DNA of 64,000 nt from CAZYQW01 sp964649825 (GTDB lineage Bacteria > Planctomycetota > B15-G4 > JADJEK01): NCBI GenBank assembly GCA_964649825.1, contig CAZYQW010000138.1, forward strand, positions 54,859 through 118,858, given 5' to 3'. This document shows positions 52,774 to 61,349 of this stretch, in pieces. A model generated the notes under the pieces. It was not told the DNA's origin. It saw only the letters and a list, made by a program, of their open reading frames with translations, and did not search any database. How positions within the stretch are numbered: position 1 is the stretch's first letter; every line of letters starts with the position of its first letter. Position numbers and translations under genes: made by a program.

Positions 52774-53798
52774 CCGGGCTCCTTGTAGTGCGTCGCCGCG
52801 ACCGCGCGCAGCTCGGCCGCCTTCTCCTCCGGACACGTGTCGGCGAGGAAGTTGCCGCCGCCGATCTCGGGGCCGGCGAGGTACTTCAGGAGGTTCCTCT
52901 GGCGCAGCGGCGGATGGATCTCGACGTGGAAGTGGAACCCGCGGTGGTCGCCGCCGGCGGTCGGCGCCTGATGCAGCGCCATCACGTACGGGAACGGCGC
53001 CCGCCAGAGGTTGTCGAAGCGCACGAACGTCTCCTTCAGGACGTCCGCGAGATCCCGACGCTCGTCCGGCGCGAGGTCGCTCAGGCTCGCGTGGGTGGCG
53101 CGCGGGGTGACGTACGTCTCGTACGCGTAGCGGGCGAAGTACGGCAGGAACGCGATCGCACGGCCGCGTTCGACGACGATGCGGCGCCCGTCCTCGCGCT
53201 CGGCGGCGAGGACGTCCTGGAACAGCACGCGGCCCGTCTCGTCGAGGTGCCGCCGACTGACGTCGACCTCGCGCGCGATCGTCTGGAACACGAAGTTCGT
53301 GGCGTAGATCTGCGCGTGAGGGTGGGGGTTCGAGACCCCGACGACCTCGCCACGGTTCTCGAACATCAACACGTGGGCGACCTCGTCTCGCGCGCCGAGC
53401 TCGACGTATTGCCGCCCCAGGACGTCGAGGAACCGGTCGATCTCTTCGACCGACAGCTCGGCGAGCGAGAGGTCGTGCCGAGGCGTGGAGCAAACGACGC
53501 GCGCCACTCCCGATGCCGGCCGGTTCCGGTAGATGCCGGCCGGCGTCTCGAGGTCCGTCGGCGCCCGCTCGCCGACGCACGGATGGTCGTTGTCGAACAC
53601 GTACACGCCGGCGTAGTCCGGGTTCAGGATCCCGCTGACGCGGCGGTTCCTCGGGCAGAACGTACAGTCTGGATCATGCCGCGGCAGCGGCTTCGCCGCC
53701 CGCGCGATCGTCTCGCCGACCCACGGACGACTCTGCCGGTGGGCGGCGACGATCACCCACTCCTCGCGCAGCGGATGCCAGCGCTGCTCCCAGGTCAA
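52770..53798 (-). CDS. galT: Galactose-1-phosphate uridylyltransferase
   Basis: Transfers UMP between UDP-glucose and galactose-1-phosphate (Leloir pathway). The 342 residues fit the family. Zinc ligands appear in CTFCPRNRR near 45, the substrate region in VFDNDHPCVGER, and the active-site His in SNPHPHAQIYATN near 160; a second His cluster GFHFHVEIHPPLR lies near 295. The start is TTG at 53798, 4 bp after the DUF2911 stop. The kinase partner has an arabinokinase-like signature, so the sugar-1-phosphate used may not be galactose only. Confidence 0.93.
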   Translation of the reverse strand: MTWEQRWHPLREEWVIVAAHRQSRPWVGETIARAAKPLPRHDPDCTFCPRNRRVSGILNPDYAGVYVFDNDHPCVGERAPTDLETPAGIYRNRPASGVARVVCSTPRHDLSLAELSVEEIDRFLDVLGRQYVELGARDEVAHVLMFENRGEVVGVSNPHPHAQIYATNFVFQTIAREVDVSRRHLDETGRVLFQDVLAAEREDGRRIVVERGRAIAFLPYFARYAYETYVTPRATHASLSDLAPDERRDLADVLKETFVRFDNLWRAPFPYVMALHQAPTAGGDHRGFHFHVEIHPPLRQRNLLKYLAGPEIGGGNFLADTCPEEKAAELRAVAATHYKEPG

Positions 53799-53802
53799 CC
53801 GT

Positions 53803-54324
53803 TCACTCGATCTCGATCAACGACGTCGCCGACCACTGGTCGAACTGGACGACGAGGTGCAGGACCGTCGCCTCCTTCTCCCCCGACGGCCGTAGGTCGA
53901 TGAGCAGGTGCTCCTTCGGCGCCCCCTCCTTCTCGAACTTGGTCGCAAGCGCCATCGCGCCCTCCGAGATCTCGCGGCTGAACTGCGCGTCCTTCGGATC
54001 GAGCACGAGCTCCCACTTCTCGTCCGAGCGTTTGCGCGCGAGCAGGCGATACGTTCCCGCGTCGATCTCGTGGCCGCCGATCTTGACGTCGGCCGTCGTC
54101 TCGAGGTGTCCGTTCGCGAGGTGCCACGCTCCTCCCGCCGGCATCTGCTCGAACCCGTCCTTGTCGAAGGACGCCGTGATGTGGCTCACGGCGATCGTCG
54201 GCGCGTCGTCGCCGAAACCGAGCGACATCTCGACGCGTTTCGGAAAATGCGGGTGGAACAACGCGAACGCAGACGTGGCGAGCGTCGAGCCGGCGACCAA
54301 GGCAAAGAGGACACGGATCCGCAT
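53803..54324 (-). CDS. DUF2911 family secreted protein
   Basis: A 173-residue exported protein with signal peptide MRIRVLFALVAGSTLATSAFA. The mature part follows the DUF2911 pattern: D-A-G-T-Y-R-L-L as EIDAGTYRLLARK near 90, WELVLDPKDAQFSREI near 105 and a closing VVQFDQWSATSLIEIE beta strand. The family is common in Bacteroidota and Planctomycetota and has no known function. It is 4 bp upstream of galT, so it may share its transcript. Confidence 0.8.
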   Translation of the reverse strand: MRIRVLFALVAGSTLATSAFALFHPHFPKRVEMSLGFGDDAPTIAVSHITASFDKDGFEQMPAGGAWHLANGHLETTADVKIGGHEIDAGTYRLLARKRSDEKWELVLDPKDAQFSREISEGAMALATKFEKEGAPKEHLLIDLRPSGEKEATVLHLVVQFDQWSATSLIEIE

Positions 54325-54417
54325 GACCGCTCCGATCGAGAGGGCAGGGCCGACGTCTCGTGTACCCCTGATCCGAGAAAAGCGCAAGGAGGGACGAGAC
54401 GGCGGCTCGTCCCGCGC

Positions 54418-55629
54418 TCATTCGGCCTCGCCGGTCCCCGTGACCGTGAGCACCGTCAGCTCCGGCGGCGCGAGAAAGCGGATCCGCGGCGCCTGACCGC
54501 GCTCGTGTCCGACGCCCCGGCTCACGTAGACCGAGTTCCCGTTCCGTTCGTGAAGCCCGCCGGCCGCGATGCGGCGCGGCAGCGAGGAGAGCGTGATCGG
54601 CGGCCCGAATCCAGGAATGACGACCTGCCCGCCGTGGGTGTGGCCCGCCACGACGAGATCGACGCGCGAGCGAGGCCCGAGCAGGTCGACGGCGTCCGGA
54701 TGGTGCGCCATCACGATCCGAACGTCGGTCTCGCCCCCCCGCGCCTCCAGTTCGGCGACGGCCGCGCGCGCCGCGGGCGTCCGCTCGTGGCGAGCCAACC
54801 CGCAGATCGTGAACGTTCGATCCCCGATCTCGGTCGTGACCGTCTCGTTCTCGAGAAAGCGGATCTTCGTCCCCTCGAGCAGCGGGTCGAGATGGTGCGG
54901 AGGGTCCACGTCACCGCGGACGAGGAAGACGCCGCCCGGGGCGTCCAACCGTCGGAGGAGCGCGTTCAACGGCTCCCGCACGGTTCGAAAGCGGGCGGAC
55001 GTTCCATGGAATAGGTCGCCGGGGATCAGGATGACGTCGGGCTTCTCGGCCTCGATGCGGTCGAACACGTCGCGCTCGTACTCGGTCACCTGATCCGTCT
55101 GGAGGTCGGAGAGCACGAGGATCCGTACGTTCGCGCGCCCCGCCCGTGCGGCGTCGACCCCGACCTCCGTCCGTTCGACGCGGAGCGAGACCGGCTCGAC
55201 GAACCGCGCGTACGCGGCGACGGGAACGAACGAGACGGCGAGGAGCGCGACGACGACCACGGGGCGCGACACCTCGCGCCGGCGAAGGGCAAGGAGCGCG
55301 CGCACGCCGCAGATCGGCGCGACGTAGACGAGGCCGTGCCACGCGACGTTGATCATCCCGAACGCTCCGATTCCGATCACGCGGAACAGGACCGCCTTCG
55401 AGACGAACAGGACGCCGCAGACGATCAGCAAGATGACGACGTGCGTGAGCCGGAGCGGATCGAGCCCGCCCTCGGGGTTGCCGAAGGTCCGACGGGAGAA
55501 GAGGAGATGGTGCGCGATCCAGAGGTCGAACAGCGTCGACAAGGCGAGAACGACCGGAAACAGCGTCGGAGAGTACGCGCCGCCGTAGCCGGTGAAGGGG
55601 AGCATGTCGTACAGCGAACGTGGAATCAT
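54418..55629 (-). CDS. Membrane metallophosphoesterase with altered metal ligands
   Basis: A 403-residue protein: four N-terminal membrane helices (about 20-45, 65-85, 90-110, 125-145), then a calcineurin-like phosphoesterase domain (about 165-395). The metal motifs are unusual: DxH is DLQ (LVLSDLQTD), GDxxD is GDLFH, GNH(E/D) is GDVD, while the later MAHHPD and GHTHGG are intact. In YaeI/LpxG-type enzymes the first three supply metal ligands, so catalysis may be altered or lost. The start at 55629 is 73 bp from the carboxypeptidase stop, same strand. The substrate is unknown. Confidence 0.8.
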   Translation of the reverse strand: MIPRSLYDMLPFTGYGGAYSPTLFPVVLALSTLFDLWIAHHLLFSRRTFGNPEGGLDPLRLTHVVILLIVCGVLFVSKAVLFRVIGIGAFGMINVAWHGLVYVAPICGVRALLALRRREVSRPVVVVALLAVSFVPVAAYARFVEPVSLRVERTEVGVDAARAGRANVRILVLSDLQTDQVTEYERDVFDRIEAEKPDVILIPGDLFHGTSARFRTVREPLNALLRRLDAPGGVFLVRGDVDPPHHLDPLLEGTKIRFLENETVTTEIGDRTFTICGLARHERTPAARAAVAELEARGGETDVRIVMAHHPDAVDLLGPRSRVDLVVAGHTHGGQVVIPGFGPPITLSSLPRRIAAGGLHERNGNSVYVSRGVGHERGQAPRIRFLAPPELTVLTVTGTGEAE

Positions 55630-55702
55630 CGGCGGCGATGGACGTCGGTCACGAGCGAGGCAGACATATTAGGACTTGCGCCTCCATCTCGTACCGCCGT
55701 CG

Positions 55703-58150
55703 CTACGGGCTTTCGACCTTCACCTGCGCGGCGTTCGAGAACGCGGGTGTCGTTCCCAGCGAGAGGGCCTGGAACCACGCCTGGACACCGACGAGGTTCG
55801 GCTGGTTCTTGACATGGACCGGGATCCGCGTGAATCCGCTCGCGGCCGCCGGAACGTCGGCCACGATCAGGAACGCGGACGGATCGAGGAGGAAGACGCC
55901 GGACAGCCCCGGGACCGTCGCCATCCCCGTGTTCAGCGAGACGAGCAGCAGGAATCGGGTGCCGCCCTCGCTCGCGAGCTGCAGCTCGAAGGTGTCGTCG
56001 AGCGCGGTGCGGCCGAGCACCGTGAGGTGAGGCTCCTTCCCGAAGTCGATCAGCTCGAAGTCGTCGACGAGCGCCTCGGTGACCGAGGTGTTGACCGGAT
56101 CGGCGGCGACGAACCGGAACCGCATCTGGCTCGTGATCGGCAGGATCTCGCCGAGACGCTGCTCGATCGGCGTCCAGACGTTCGGACGCCCGATGACCGT
56201 CTCGACGACCGACCAGTTCTGCCCGTCGTCGTTCGACACCTCGATCACGAACGGGTCGTCGACCTTGCTGCACCAATAGAAGCGTTCATACCGGACGCGC
56301 GGCTCGACCGCCGCGCTCAGGTCGAAGCGCGGCGACAGGAGCGTCGTCTTGCCGTCGTCGACGTCGTCCTGGCCCGCCGCCGTTCCGTCGTTCCCGGTCA
56401 CGAAGCAACGCTTGCCCGGCGCCGGCGTCGTGTCGTTCTCGGGCTGCGCCTCGTTCAGGCCCTGCTGGATCCCGATCGGGTCAGCGCGGGTCCACTTGCC
56501 GGTGAACGCGTCGTCGCCCGGCACGCCGGCCTGCCAGCCGCGCTCGGTCTCGAACTCGTCGACGGCGATGCGGCGCGGAGTGCCGACGTCGACGAAGCAG
56601 GTGCTGGCCGCGGTGCGCCCGTCGAACGTGAGCGTGAGGGTGAACGGCACCCGATCGCCCGGCGCCGCCGTCGGTTCGATGCGAAGCCACGGCCCGCCGG
56701 TGGTCACACCCGAAGAAAGCGCCGGCAGCGCGGCCGCCACGCCGGTGGGCGCGAGCACGGTGACGTCCGGATCGGCCGTCGCGATTCCGATCGCGATCGC
56801 GTCCGCAGTGCCGAACAGCCCGCGATTCTCGAGCGTGAACCGGAGCTCGACCGTTTCGCCGGGATCGGCGTAGCCGTTCGCTCCATCGACCACGTCGAGG
56901 CCGCGCACGATCACGTCGGAACCCGCGATGCGAATCAAGTAGAGCAGCGGTGGCACGTTCTCCTCGGCGACGGCGAGCATTTCGCCGACCGGCGGCCAGA
57001 ACGACGAACCGACCTCGAATGCCCACGCCTCGGCGCCGCGCACGTGGGACAGATGATCGATCGCGTTGCCGTTCGCGAGCGCGAGCAGGTCGGAGACCGG
57101 CCCGTACTGATAGCCGTTCTGCGCGTGGAGCTCGGCCCCGTGCATTTCGTACTGCGCGCGCGCGGGATGGGCGGCGGTCGAGTAGCCGAACGGGTAGAGC
57201 ATGAGGCCGCCGTGCGCGTGCAGGCTCACGTAGAGGGAGAATCCCTGCGCAGCGGCGAGCTGGTCGATCGCGGCGACCTCGCTCTCGGAGCCCGCGGCCG
57301 GCCCACGGTACGCGTCGGAGCACGGATCCGCGCTCGAGCCCAGGTCGTCGACTCCCCACTGATAGGGGTAGTTGCGGTTCAGGTCGACGCCGAAGCAGCT
57401 CGACCCGACCGGCCGCCGGTTCTTGCGCCAGAGCCCGCCGCCCGACGGCGCGAGCACCTCGTTGTGGACGTACCCGTCCGGGTTGACGACCGGCACGAAC
57501 CAGATCTCGCGCCCGTCGACGAGCTCGGTGAGCTCGGGATCGACGCCGTACGACGTCACCAGCCGGTGGAGCAGCAGGAGCGCACACTGCGCCGACACGG
57601 GCTCGCGCGCGTGGTGCAGCGCGTCGATGAGGACGCGCGGCTCGGCCTCGCTCTGGTTCGGTTGATCGGAGACCTTGACCGCCCAGATCGTGCGCCCCTG
57701 GTGCGTCGTCCCGATCGCGAGCCTCGGCGACACCACGTGCGGAAAGGTCATCGCGTACTGATCGAGCAGCCCCTCGATCTCGGCCAACGTGTAGTACCCG
57801 CCCATCTGCCCCTGGCCGAAACCCGGCGGGAGCGACGCGGTCGAGGCGGCCGGGCTCGACCGCGGGCCCGGCGAGCCGGTCCGCTCTCTCTGCCGCACTC
57901 GAAAACCGAGCCGATCGAGGAGTCGAAGCTCCGCGGCACCGGCCACGATGTCCACGGAAGGGCCCTCGCCCTCGCCCCCCTCTGGATCCGAGAAATGGAC
58001 GCAAACCACGTCCAGCGAGAGGCGGGAGATCGTGTCGAGCTCGGCTGGACCGCGAAGGTACACCCGAACCTGGCGGCGCTCTTCGACCGCGTCGGCTCTA
58101 CCCATGACAGCGACGCAAAGCACTGCCAATAGGAAGATTAACTGACGCAC
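55703..58150 (-). CDS. Secreted M14 zinc carboxypeptidase with shared C-terminal domain
   Basis: An 815-residue exported metallopeptidase. After a signal peptide (LIFLLAVLCVAVMGRADA) and an N-terminal propeptide-like region, the M14 catalytic domain (about 115-410) shows HAREP (zinc His and Glu) near 178, NPDGY near 225, the substrate Arg in LNRNYPYQWG near 255, the third zinc His in SLHAHGG near 310 and the general-base Glu in AFEVGSSFW near 375. Beta-sandwich domains follow (about 420-540), an immune-inhibitor-A-like region around 550-690, and the C-terminal domain shared with other secreted proteins here. It probably trims extracellular peptides. Confidence 0.92.
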   Translation of the reverse strand: MRQLIFLLAVLCVAVMGRADAVEERRQVRVYLRGPAELDTISRLSLDVVCVHFSDPEGGEGEGPSVDIVAGAAELRLLDRLGFRVRQRERTGSPGPRSSPAASTASLPPGFGQGQMGGYYTLAEIEGLLDQYAMTFPHVVSPRLAIGTTHQGRTIWAVKVSDQPNQSEAEPRVLIDALHHAREPVSAQCALLLLHRLVTSYGVDPELTELVDGREIWFVPVVNPDGYVHNEVLAPSGGGLWRKNRRPVGSSCFGVDLNRNYPYQWGVDDLGSSADPCSDAYRGPAAGSESEVAAIDQLAAAQGFSLYVSLHAHGGLMLYPFGYSTAAHPARAQYEMHGAELHAQNGYQYGPVSDLLALANGNAIDHLSHVRGAEAWAFEVGSSFWPPVGEMLAVAEENVPPLLYLIRIAGSDVIVRGLDVVDGANGYADPGETVELRFTLENRGLFGTADAIAIGIATADPDVTVLAPTGVAAALPALSSGVTTGGPWLRIEPTAAPGDRVPFTLTLTFDGRTAASTCFVDVGTPRRIAVDEFETERGWQAGVPGDDAFTGKWTRADPIGIQQGLNEAQPENDTTPAPGKRCFVTGNDGTAAGQDDVDDGKTTLLSPRFDLSAAVEPRVRYERFYWCSKVDDPFVIEVSNDDGQNWSVVETVIGRPNVWTPIEQRLGEILPITSQMRFRFVAADPVNTSVTEALVDDFELIDFGKEPHLTVLGRTALDDTFELQLASEGGTRFLLLVSLNTGMATVPGLSGVFLLDPSAFLIVADVPAAASGFTRIPVHVKNQPNLVGVQAWFQALSLGTTPAFSNAAQVKVESP

Positions 58151-58189
58151 CAGCGCGCACCTCCAGACTTCGCTCCAACTTCTGGATGA

Positions 58190-58786
58190 AGTCTAACACG
58201 CAGATCGGGTTGGGGCCGCGACGCGGGCGCGGCGATCTCTGGCGAGTGCTTCTACTTCCCGCGATGAATCGGAGCGCCGGCTCGCGTACGCGGGGAAGTC
58301 GAGGATCGTCGGAAAGGCGCAGGGCTGAGGCGCCGGCTAGACCGCGTCGCCAAGCCCCATGTCGATCTGAAGCGACAGGCGGGCCTTGCCGCACCGGGCA
58401 AGCAGCGTGGCGCGCGTGCCGGCGTACTCGTCCTCGGCTCGGACCGCCTCGATCTCGATGCGGTCGCCGTCGAAGGTGACCGCATCCGGCGGTACCGGCG
58501 TCGTGACGATCGCACCGAGGTCCTCGCGGATCGCGTCGAACGCCCCATCCCCGCGCCGCAGCAGATCGAGGTCACGCGTGGCCCGGTAGGGCCGATCCGA
58601 CCAGAGACGCAGGAGCATCGCGCCCTTCAGTACAAAACGTTCGTGCAGGTCCGACACGCCAAGGCGGTAGAGGAACCGCTCCAGGCAATAGGCTGTCAAC
58701 AGGGTCTGATGATCATCGCCGGTTTCCTTCGCGCGGTTGAGCAGGCGCGCGAGAACGGAAGCAGCGAGGTTCGCCTGTCCGGTCAT
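58190..58786 (-). pseudogene. Truncated AbiEii/AbiGii-type nucleotidyltransferase toxin
   Basis: The intact frame (58786 to a TAG at 58337) encodes 149 residues, about half of a normal AbiEii. It has the antigen-like FVLKGAMLLRLW near 51 and TRDLDLL near 70, with the nucleotidyltransferase Asp pair, and stops after QIDMGLGDAV. Downstream of the TAG the same frame still reads FPTILDFPAYASRR and REVEALA, recalling the YPTLLD and PREtvvAEK-like part of AbiEii, before ending near 58190. This looks like a nonsense mutation followed by 3' loss. The polymerase-like fold is cut before its C-terminal helices, so it is probably inactive. The start overlaps the AbiEi stop (ATGA), as in AbiE operons. Confidence 0.82.
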
Positions 58787-59385
58787 GCGATCGCGTCCAG
58801 ATAGGGCTGCATGACGCGGGAGACCCGGCAGATGCGGGCGAAACGAGCCAGGTCGTTGGCGCCGCCGCGGTGCTTGCGGCTGAAGTCGCGCAGCGCTTCG
58901 ACCGCGACGTCGATGCCCACCTTGTTCCGATACTTGAAGCAGTCGGCGACGGTCTTCGCCGCGGAGTACACGCGGATGACCACGCCCTCAGCGCGGTGCT
59001 CTTCGATGCCCTCGGTCAGCGCGGGACCGGAAAAACGCGCGACCCGCAGTCGCGGATAGTCGAGCCGTGGGCGGCGTGCCTTCTCCGCGAGCGCGATCCA
59101 GACCTCGGCCGCCGATTGCGTCGTCAGGTCGTGGAACCGCAGGGCGGTGAACAGGCAGAACACGGCGTCGGGCACGCGCTTGGCGACCTGCGCAAGCGTG
59201 TGTATCTCCGTGGGCGCATGGCGGGCTGCGACGTAGATCCCCCGCGCCTGCCGAATCACGAGTCCCTCGTTCACGAGGCGAGCCAGTTGGGCGCGAGAGA
59301 TGCCCTGCGCCTCGAGCTCCCGTGGGCGCGCGAGGCCCATCTTCTCGATCAGCCGAATCGCTCGGTCCTTGCTGGAGGTTCGCAT
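58783..59385 (-). CDS. abiEi: AbiEi-type antitoxin / transcriptional regulator
   Basis: A 200-residue protein. The N-terminal winged helix (about 1-50: GLARPRELEAQGISRAQLARLVNEGLV) binds DNA and is followed by the AbiEi_4-type body with RQARGIYVAARHAP, LTTQSAAEVWIAL and the C-terminal VRVYSAAKTVADCFKYRNKVG. AbiEi neutralises AbiEii and represses its own operon. The frame looks complete even though the toxin is broken. I chose the ATG at 59385; the longer frame to 59469 runs through the inverted-repeat control region. Two large inverted repeats lie 17-105 bp upstream. Confidence 0.85.
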   Translation of the reverse strand: MRTSSKDRAIRLIEKMGLARPRELEAQGISRAQLARLVNEGLVIRQARGIYVAARHAPTEIHTLAQVAKRVPDAVFCLFTALRFHDLTTQSAAEVWIALAEKARRPRLDYPRLRVARFSGPALTEGIEEHRAEGVVIRVYSAAKTVADCFKYRNKVGIDVAVEALRDFSRKHRGGANDLARFARICRVSRVMQPYLDAIA

Positions 59386-59401
59386 TGCCGAGGATGATAC
59401 G

Positions 59402-59489
59402 AAACGTCGGGCGTTATGCACAACCCCCGACGTTTTGCAGCACGCCGTCGAACCCCGAAATGTCGGCACCCGCGTCGAGGTGCCGACAT
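59402..59489 (-). promoter_or_regulatory. Two inverted repeats upstream of abiEi, candidate operators
   Basis: AAACGTCGGG (59402-59411) pairs with CCCGACGTTT (59426-59435), and ATGTCGGCACC (59460-59470) pairs with GGTGCCGACAT (59479-59489). Both are perfect and share the core GTCGG. They lie 17 and 75 bp before the abiEi start. AbiEi proteins are known to repress their operon by binding inverted repeats in this position, so these are likely operators. Confidence 0.65.
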
Positions 59490-60317
59490 CGGCGTTCAGG
59501 CCGGCCGCCCGTGACCTCGGCCAGCATCCGCAGGATGTCCTGCTCGATCCCCCAGATCTCGCCCTCCATCTCCTCGAGCTGGACCCAGAACGAGGTGGCG
59601 AGCTGGACCTTGCCCCTCCGTGCCGGAGCCTTGCGGTTGGTCACGACCCACACGTAGGTCGCGATGCCCATGTTGTAGAAGCGCTGCTCGGGGAGCGCGA
59701 TCAGCGCTTCCAGCAGGTCGTGCTCCAGGATGAAGCGGCGGATCTCGCTCTCGCCGCTCCCGGCATCGCCGGCGAGCGGCGAGCCGTTCATGATGATGGC
59801 GATGCGCGAGCCGCCGTCCTTCGGCTCCTTCGCGGGTGCCAGCATGTGCAGCAGGAACAGGAGCTGGCCGTCGCTGATGCGCGGCAGGCCCGGTGCGAAA
59901 CGGCCCGCCGCGCCACGCTCGTGCTCGGCACCCGCGGCGTCCTCGTCGCGCTTCCAGTCCTTCCCGTAGGGCGGGTTGGCGATCACGTAGTCGAACGTCG
60001 TGCCGGCGTGGCGGTCGTTGGAGAGCGTGCTTCCGTAGAAGATGTTGTCCGCATCGCGGCCGGTCGGGTCCTTCATGAACAGGTCGGACTTCGAGATGGG
60101 CGATCTTCCGTAGTTGCGGGTCGAGGTTCTCGAGCTTCTTGCCCCACAGCTCGGACTGCTTGCCGAGCACCTTCGCCTTCGTACCGGCGAGCACGCAGTC
60201 GAGACGGCGCAGGACGGTCAGCGGCAGGATGACGTCCTGGTACTTCCCACGCTCGAGACTGTCACGGATGAGGTCCGCGACGCCCGCGCGGAAGCTGACG
60301 ATCTCGTTGTGTTTCAC
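59414..60317 (-). pseudogene. hsdM: Degraded type I restriction-modification DNA methyltransferase (HsdM)
   Basis: Remains of a class I N6-adenine methyltransferase. The first 75 codons from GTG at 60317 encode a normal HsdM N-terminus (IVSFRAGVADLIRDSLERGK, LTVLRRLDCVL). The homology then jumps to another frame and to the SDLFMKDPTG region: NIFYGSTLSND, the catalytic NPPYGKDW, LPRISDGQLLFL, RIAIIMNGSPLAGDAGSGES and YNMGIATYVWVV. The roughly 150-200 residues with the HFTPREV and DPACGTGG SAM-binding motifs are missing at the junction, and a frameshift accompanies the deletion. The end is cut too; no hsdS or hsdR follows. It cannot encode an active methylase. The last part overlaps the abiEi operator repeats. 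Confidence 0.85.
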
Positions 60318-60436
60318 TGAGTTCGCCCTCCGTTCTCGCTCGTGATGGCTGCGTTGTCATAGGGGGCTGTCGAACGCTCCGGTTCAGCAACGAGCCGCGC
60401 AGCGCCGTCCGCCGCATGCTGTTGTTCGCCCGCGAG

Positions 60437-61015
60437 TCACAGGCGCGCGACTACCCTTCCGAGAATCCGATCTCTCGACAACGACCCGAAGTGCCGGGAA
60501 TCCACGGCTACGTCACGGTTTGACCCAAGGACGAAGTACGAGTTTCCCGGTACCGTGAACTCCATCTCGTCATCAAGCCTAGAGTTGGCGGGATCGAATG
60601 AAACGTACACATCGGGACCGCTGCCTCGTTCGATCTGGATCATCGGACCAAGGCGCCCGCGTCGGATCTGTGTTTCGTCTTGCGGCTTTACGTTGAGGTA
60701 CTCAAGCATGACGCCATCAACTGTCACTCGTTGCCCACACAAGGTGACGTCCGCCCCCGGCCCCGCAATCACTCGCTTTATCGTGAGCAGGTCGTTGTCG
60801 AGTCTGCACAACACAACGTCACCCGGGACTGGATCGGCCAGCCTGGCCAGCCGCGAGCTGAAATAGGGGAGAGAAGGCTGCCCATCGCAGCCAGGGCACC
60901 GCGCGTTGCCCCGGACCGAGACTTCGATGATCACGTCGGCGCCTTCGAATCGGCAGCGCAGGACAGAGAGACGGCGGTACGGCAGGACGAAGCGGAGTAG
61001 AGTGGTCGCGCGCAT
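60437..61015 (-). CDS. S26 signal-peptidase-like protein lacking a membrane anchor
   Basis: A 192-residue protein. The C-terminal two thirds match signal peptidase I: PGDVVLCRLDNDLLTIKRVIAGPG with the general-base Lys80, and the box-E-like VPGNSYFVLGSNRDVAVDSRHFGSL. The catalytic Ser can be placed at Ser17 in RLSVLRCRFEGADVIIEV, the position of SMxPTxxxGDxVLV, but Pro is replaced by Arg. A CPGC pair near 40 is unusual. No transmembrane helix precedes Ser17, so it may be soluble, truncated or start elsewhere. A short basic open frame in another phase lies just upstream (61119 to 60931). Function uncertain. Confidence 0.65.
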   Translation of the reverse strand: MRATTLLRFVLPYRRLSVLRCRFEGADVIIEVSVRGNARCPGCDGQPSLPYFSSRLARLADPVPGDVVLCRLDNDLLTIKRVIAGPGADVTLCGQRVTVDGVMLEYLNVKPQDETQIRRGRLGPMIQIERGSGPDVYVSFDPANSRLDDEMEFTVPGNSYFVLGSNRDVAVDSRHFGSLSRDRILGRVVARL

Positions 61016-61349
61016 CGGGCTCGCTCGTGATGAGGGGTGTGAACAACCACCATCATGTCGAGAACGGTGCGCAACTTCTTCCCCTTCCCGAACTTGCCTT
61101 TAGCCTTGATCAACGCCATTCGTCACGCGGTTCGGTGTGCTCGGCCTCCCACCAACATGTCAGGAGAGCCCGAATCTAGCTCGCCGGCCCGACAACGACA
61201 AGGAGTCCGGGGCGTCGCTCCGCCCGGCGACGCAAAGGTCCTCACGGGCCTTGCCCGCCGTCCCTGGTAGAATCTCTCGCAACCGTTTACGGGTCGGGAT
61301 GGGAAACGCCGACAATCGCCGATTCTCTCGCGAGGACAAAGGAGCTTCG
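61016..61349. promoter_or_regulatory. Divergent intergenic region with an extended -10 candidate
   Basis: A 334-bp gap. TGGTAGAAT at 61265-61273 looks like an extended -10 promoter (TG-N-TAGAAT) for the SRPBCC gene, about 76 bp before its ATG; no good -35 is seen. A 62-codon lysine-rich minus-strand frame (61119-60931, starting MALIKAKGKFGKGKKL) overlaps the S26-like gene; I do not count it as a gene. Confidence 0.35.

Noticed and set aside
51313..53580. A 755-codon frame suggesting a GalT-GHMP kinase fusion
   Set aside because: The upstream part is out of frame with galT and meaningless; the kinase starts at the TTG overlapping the galT stop.
55676..58132. An 818-codon plus-strand open frame opposite the carboxypeptidase
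   Set aside because: Arg/Asp/Val-rich composition without domains is typical of antisense frames in GC-rich DNA; the minus strand has a clear M14 enzyme.
60931..61119. Lysine-rich 62-codon minus-strand frame as a gene
   Set aside because: It overlaps the S26-like gene in another phase, and its second half has the composition of a shadow frame; kept only as a note.
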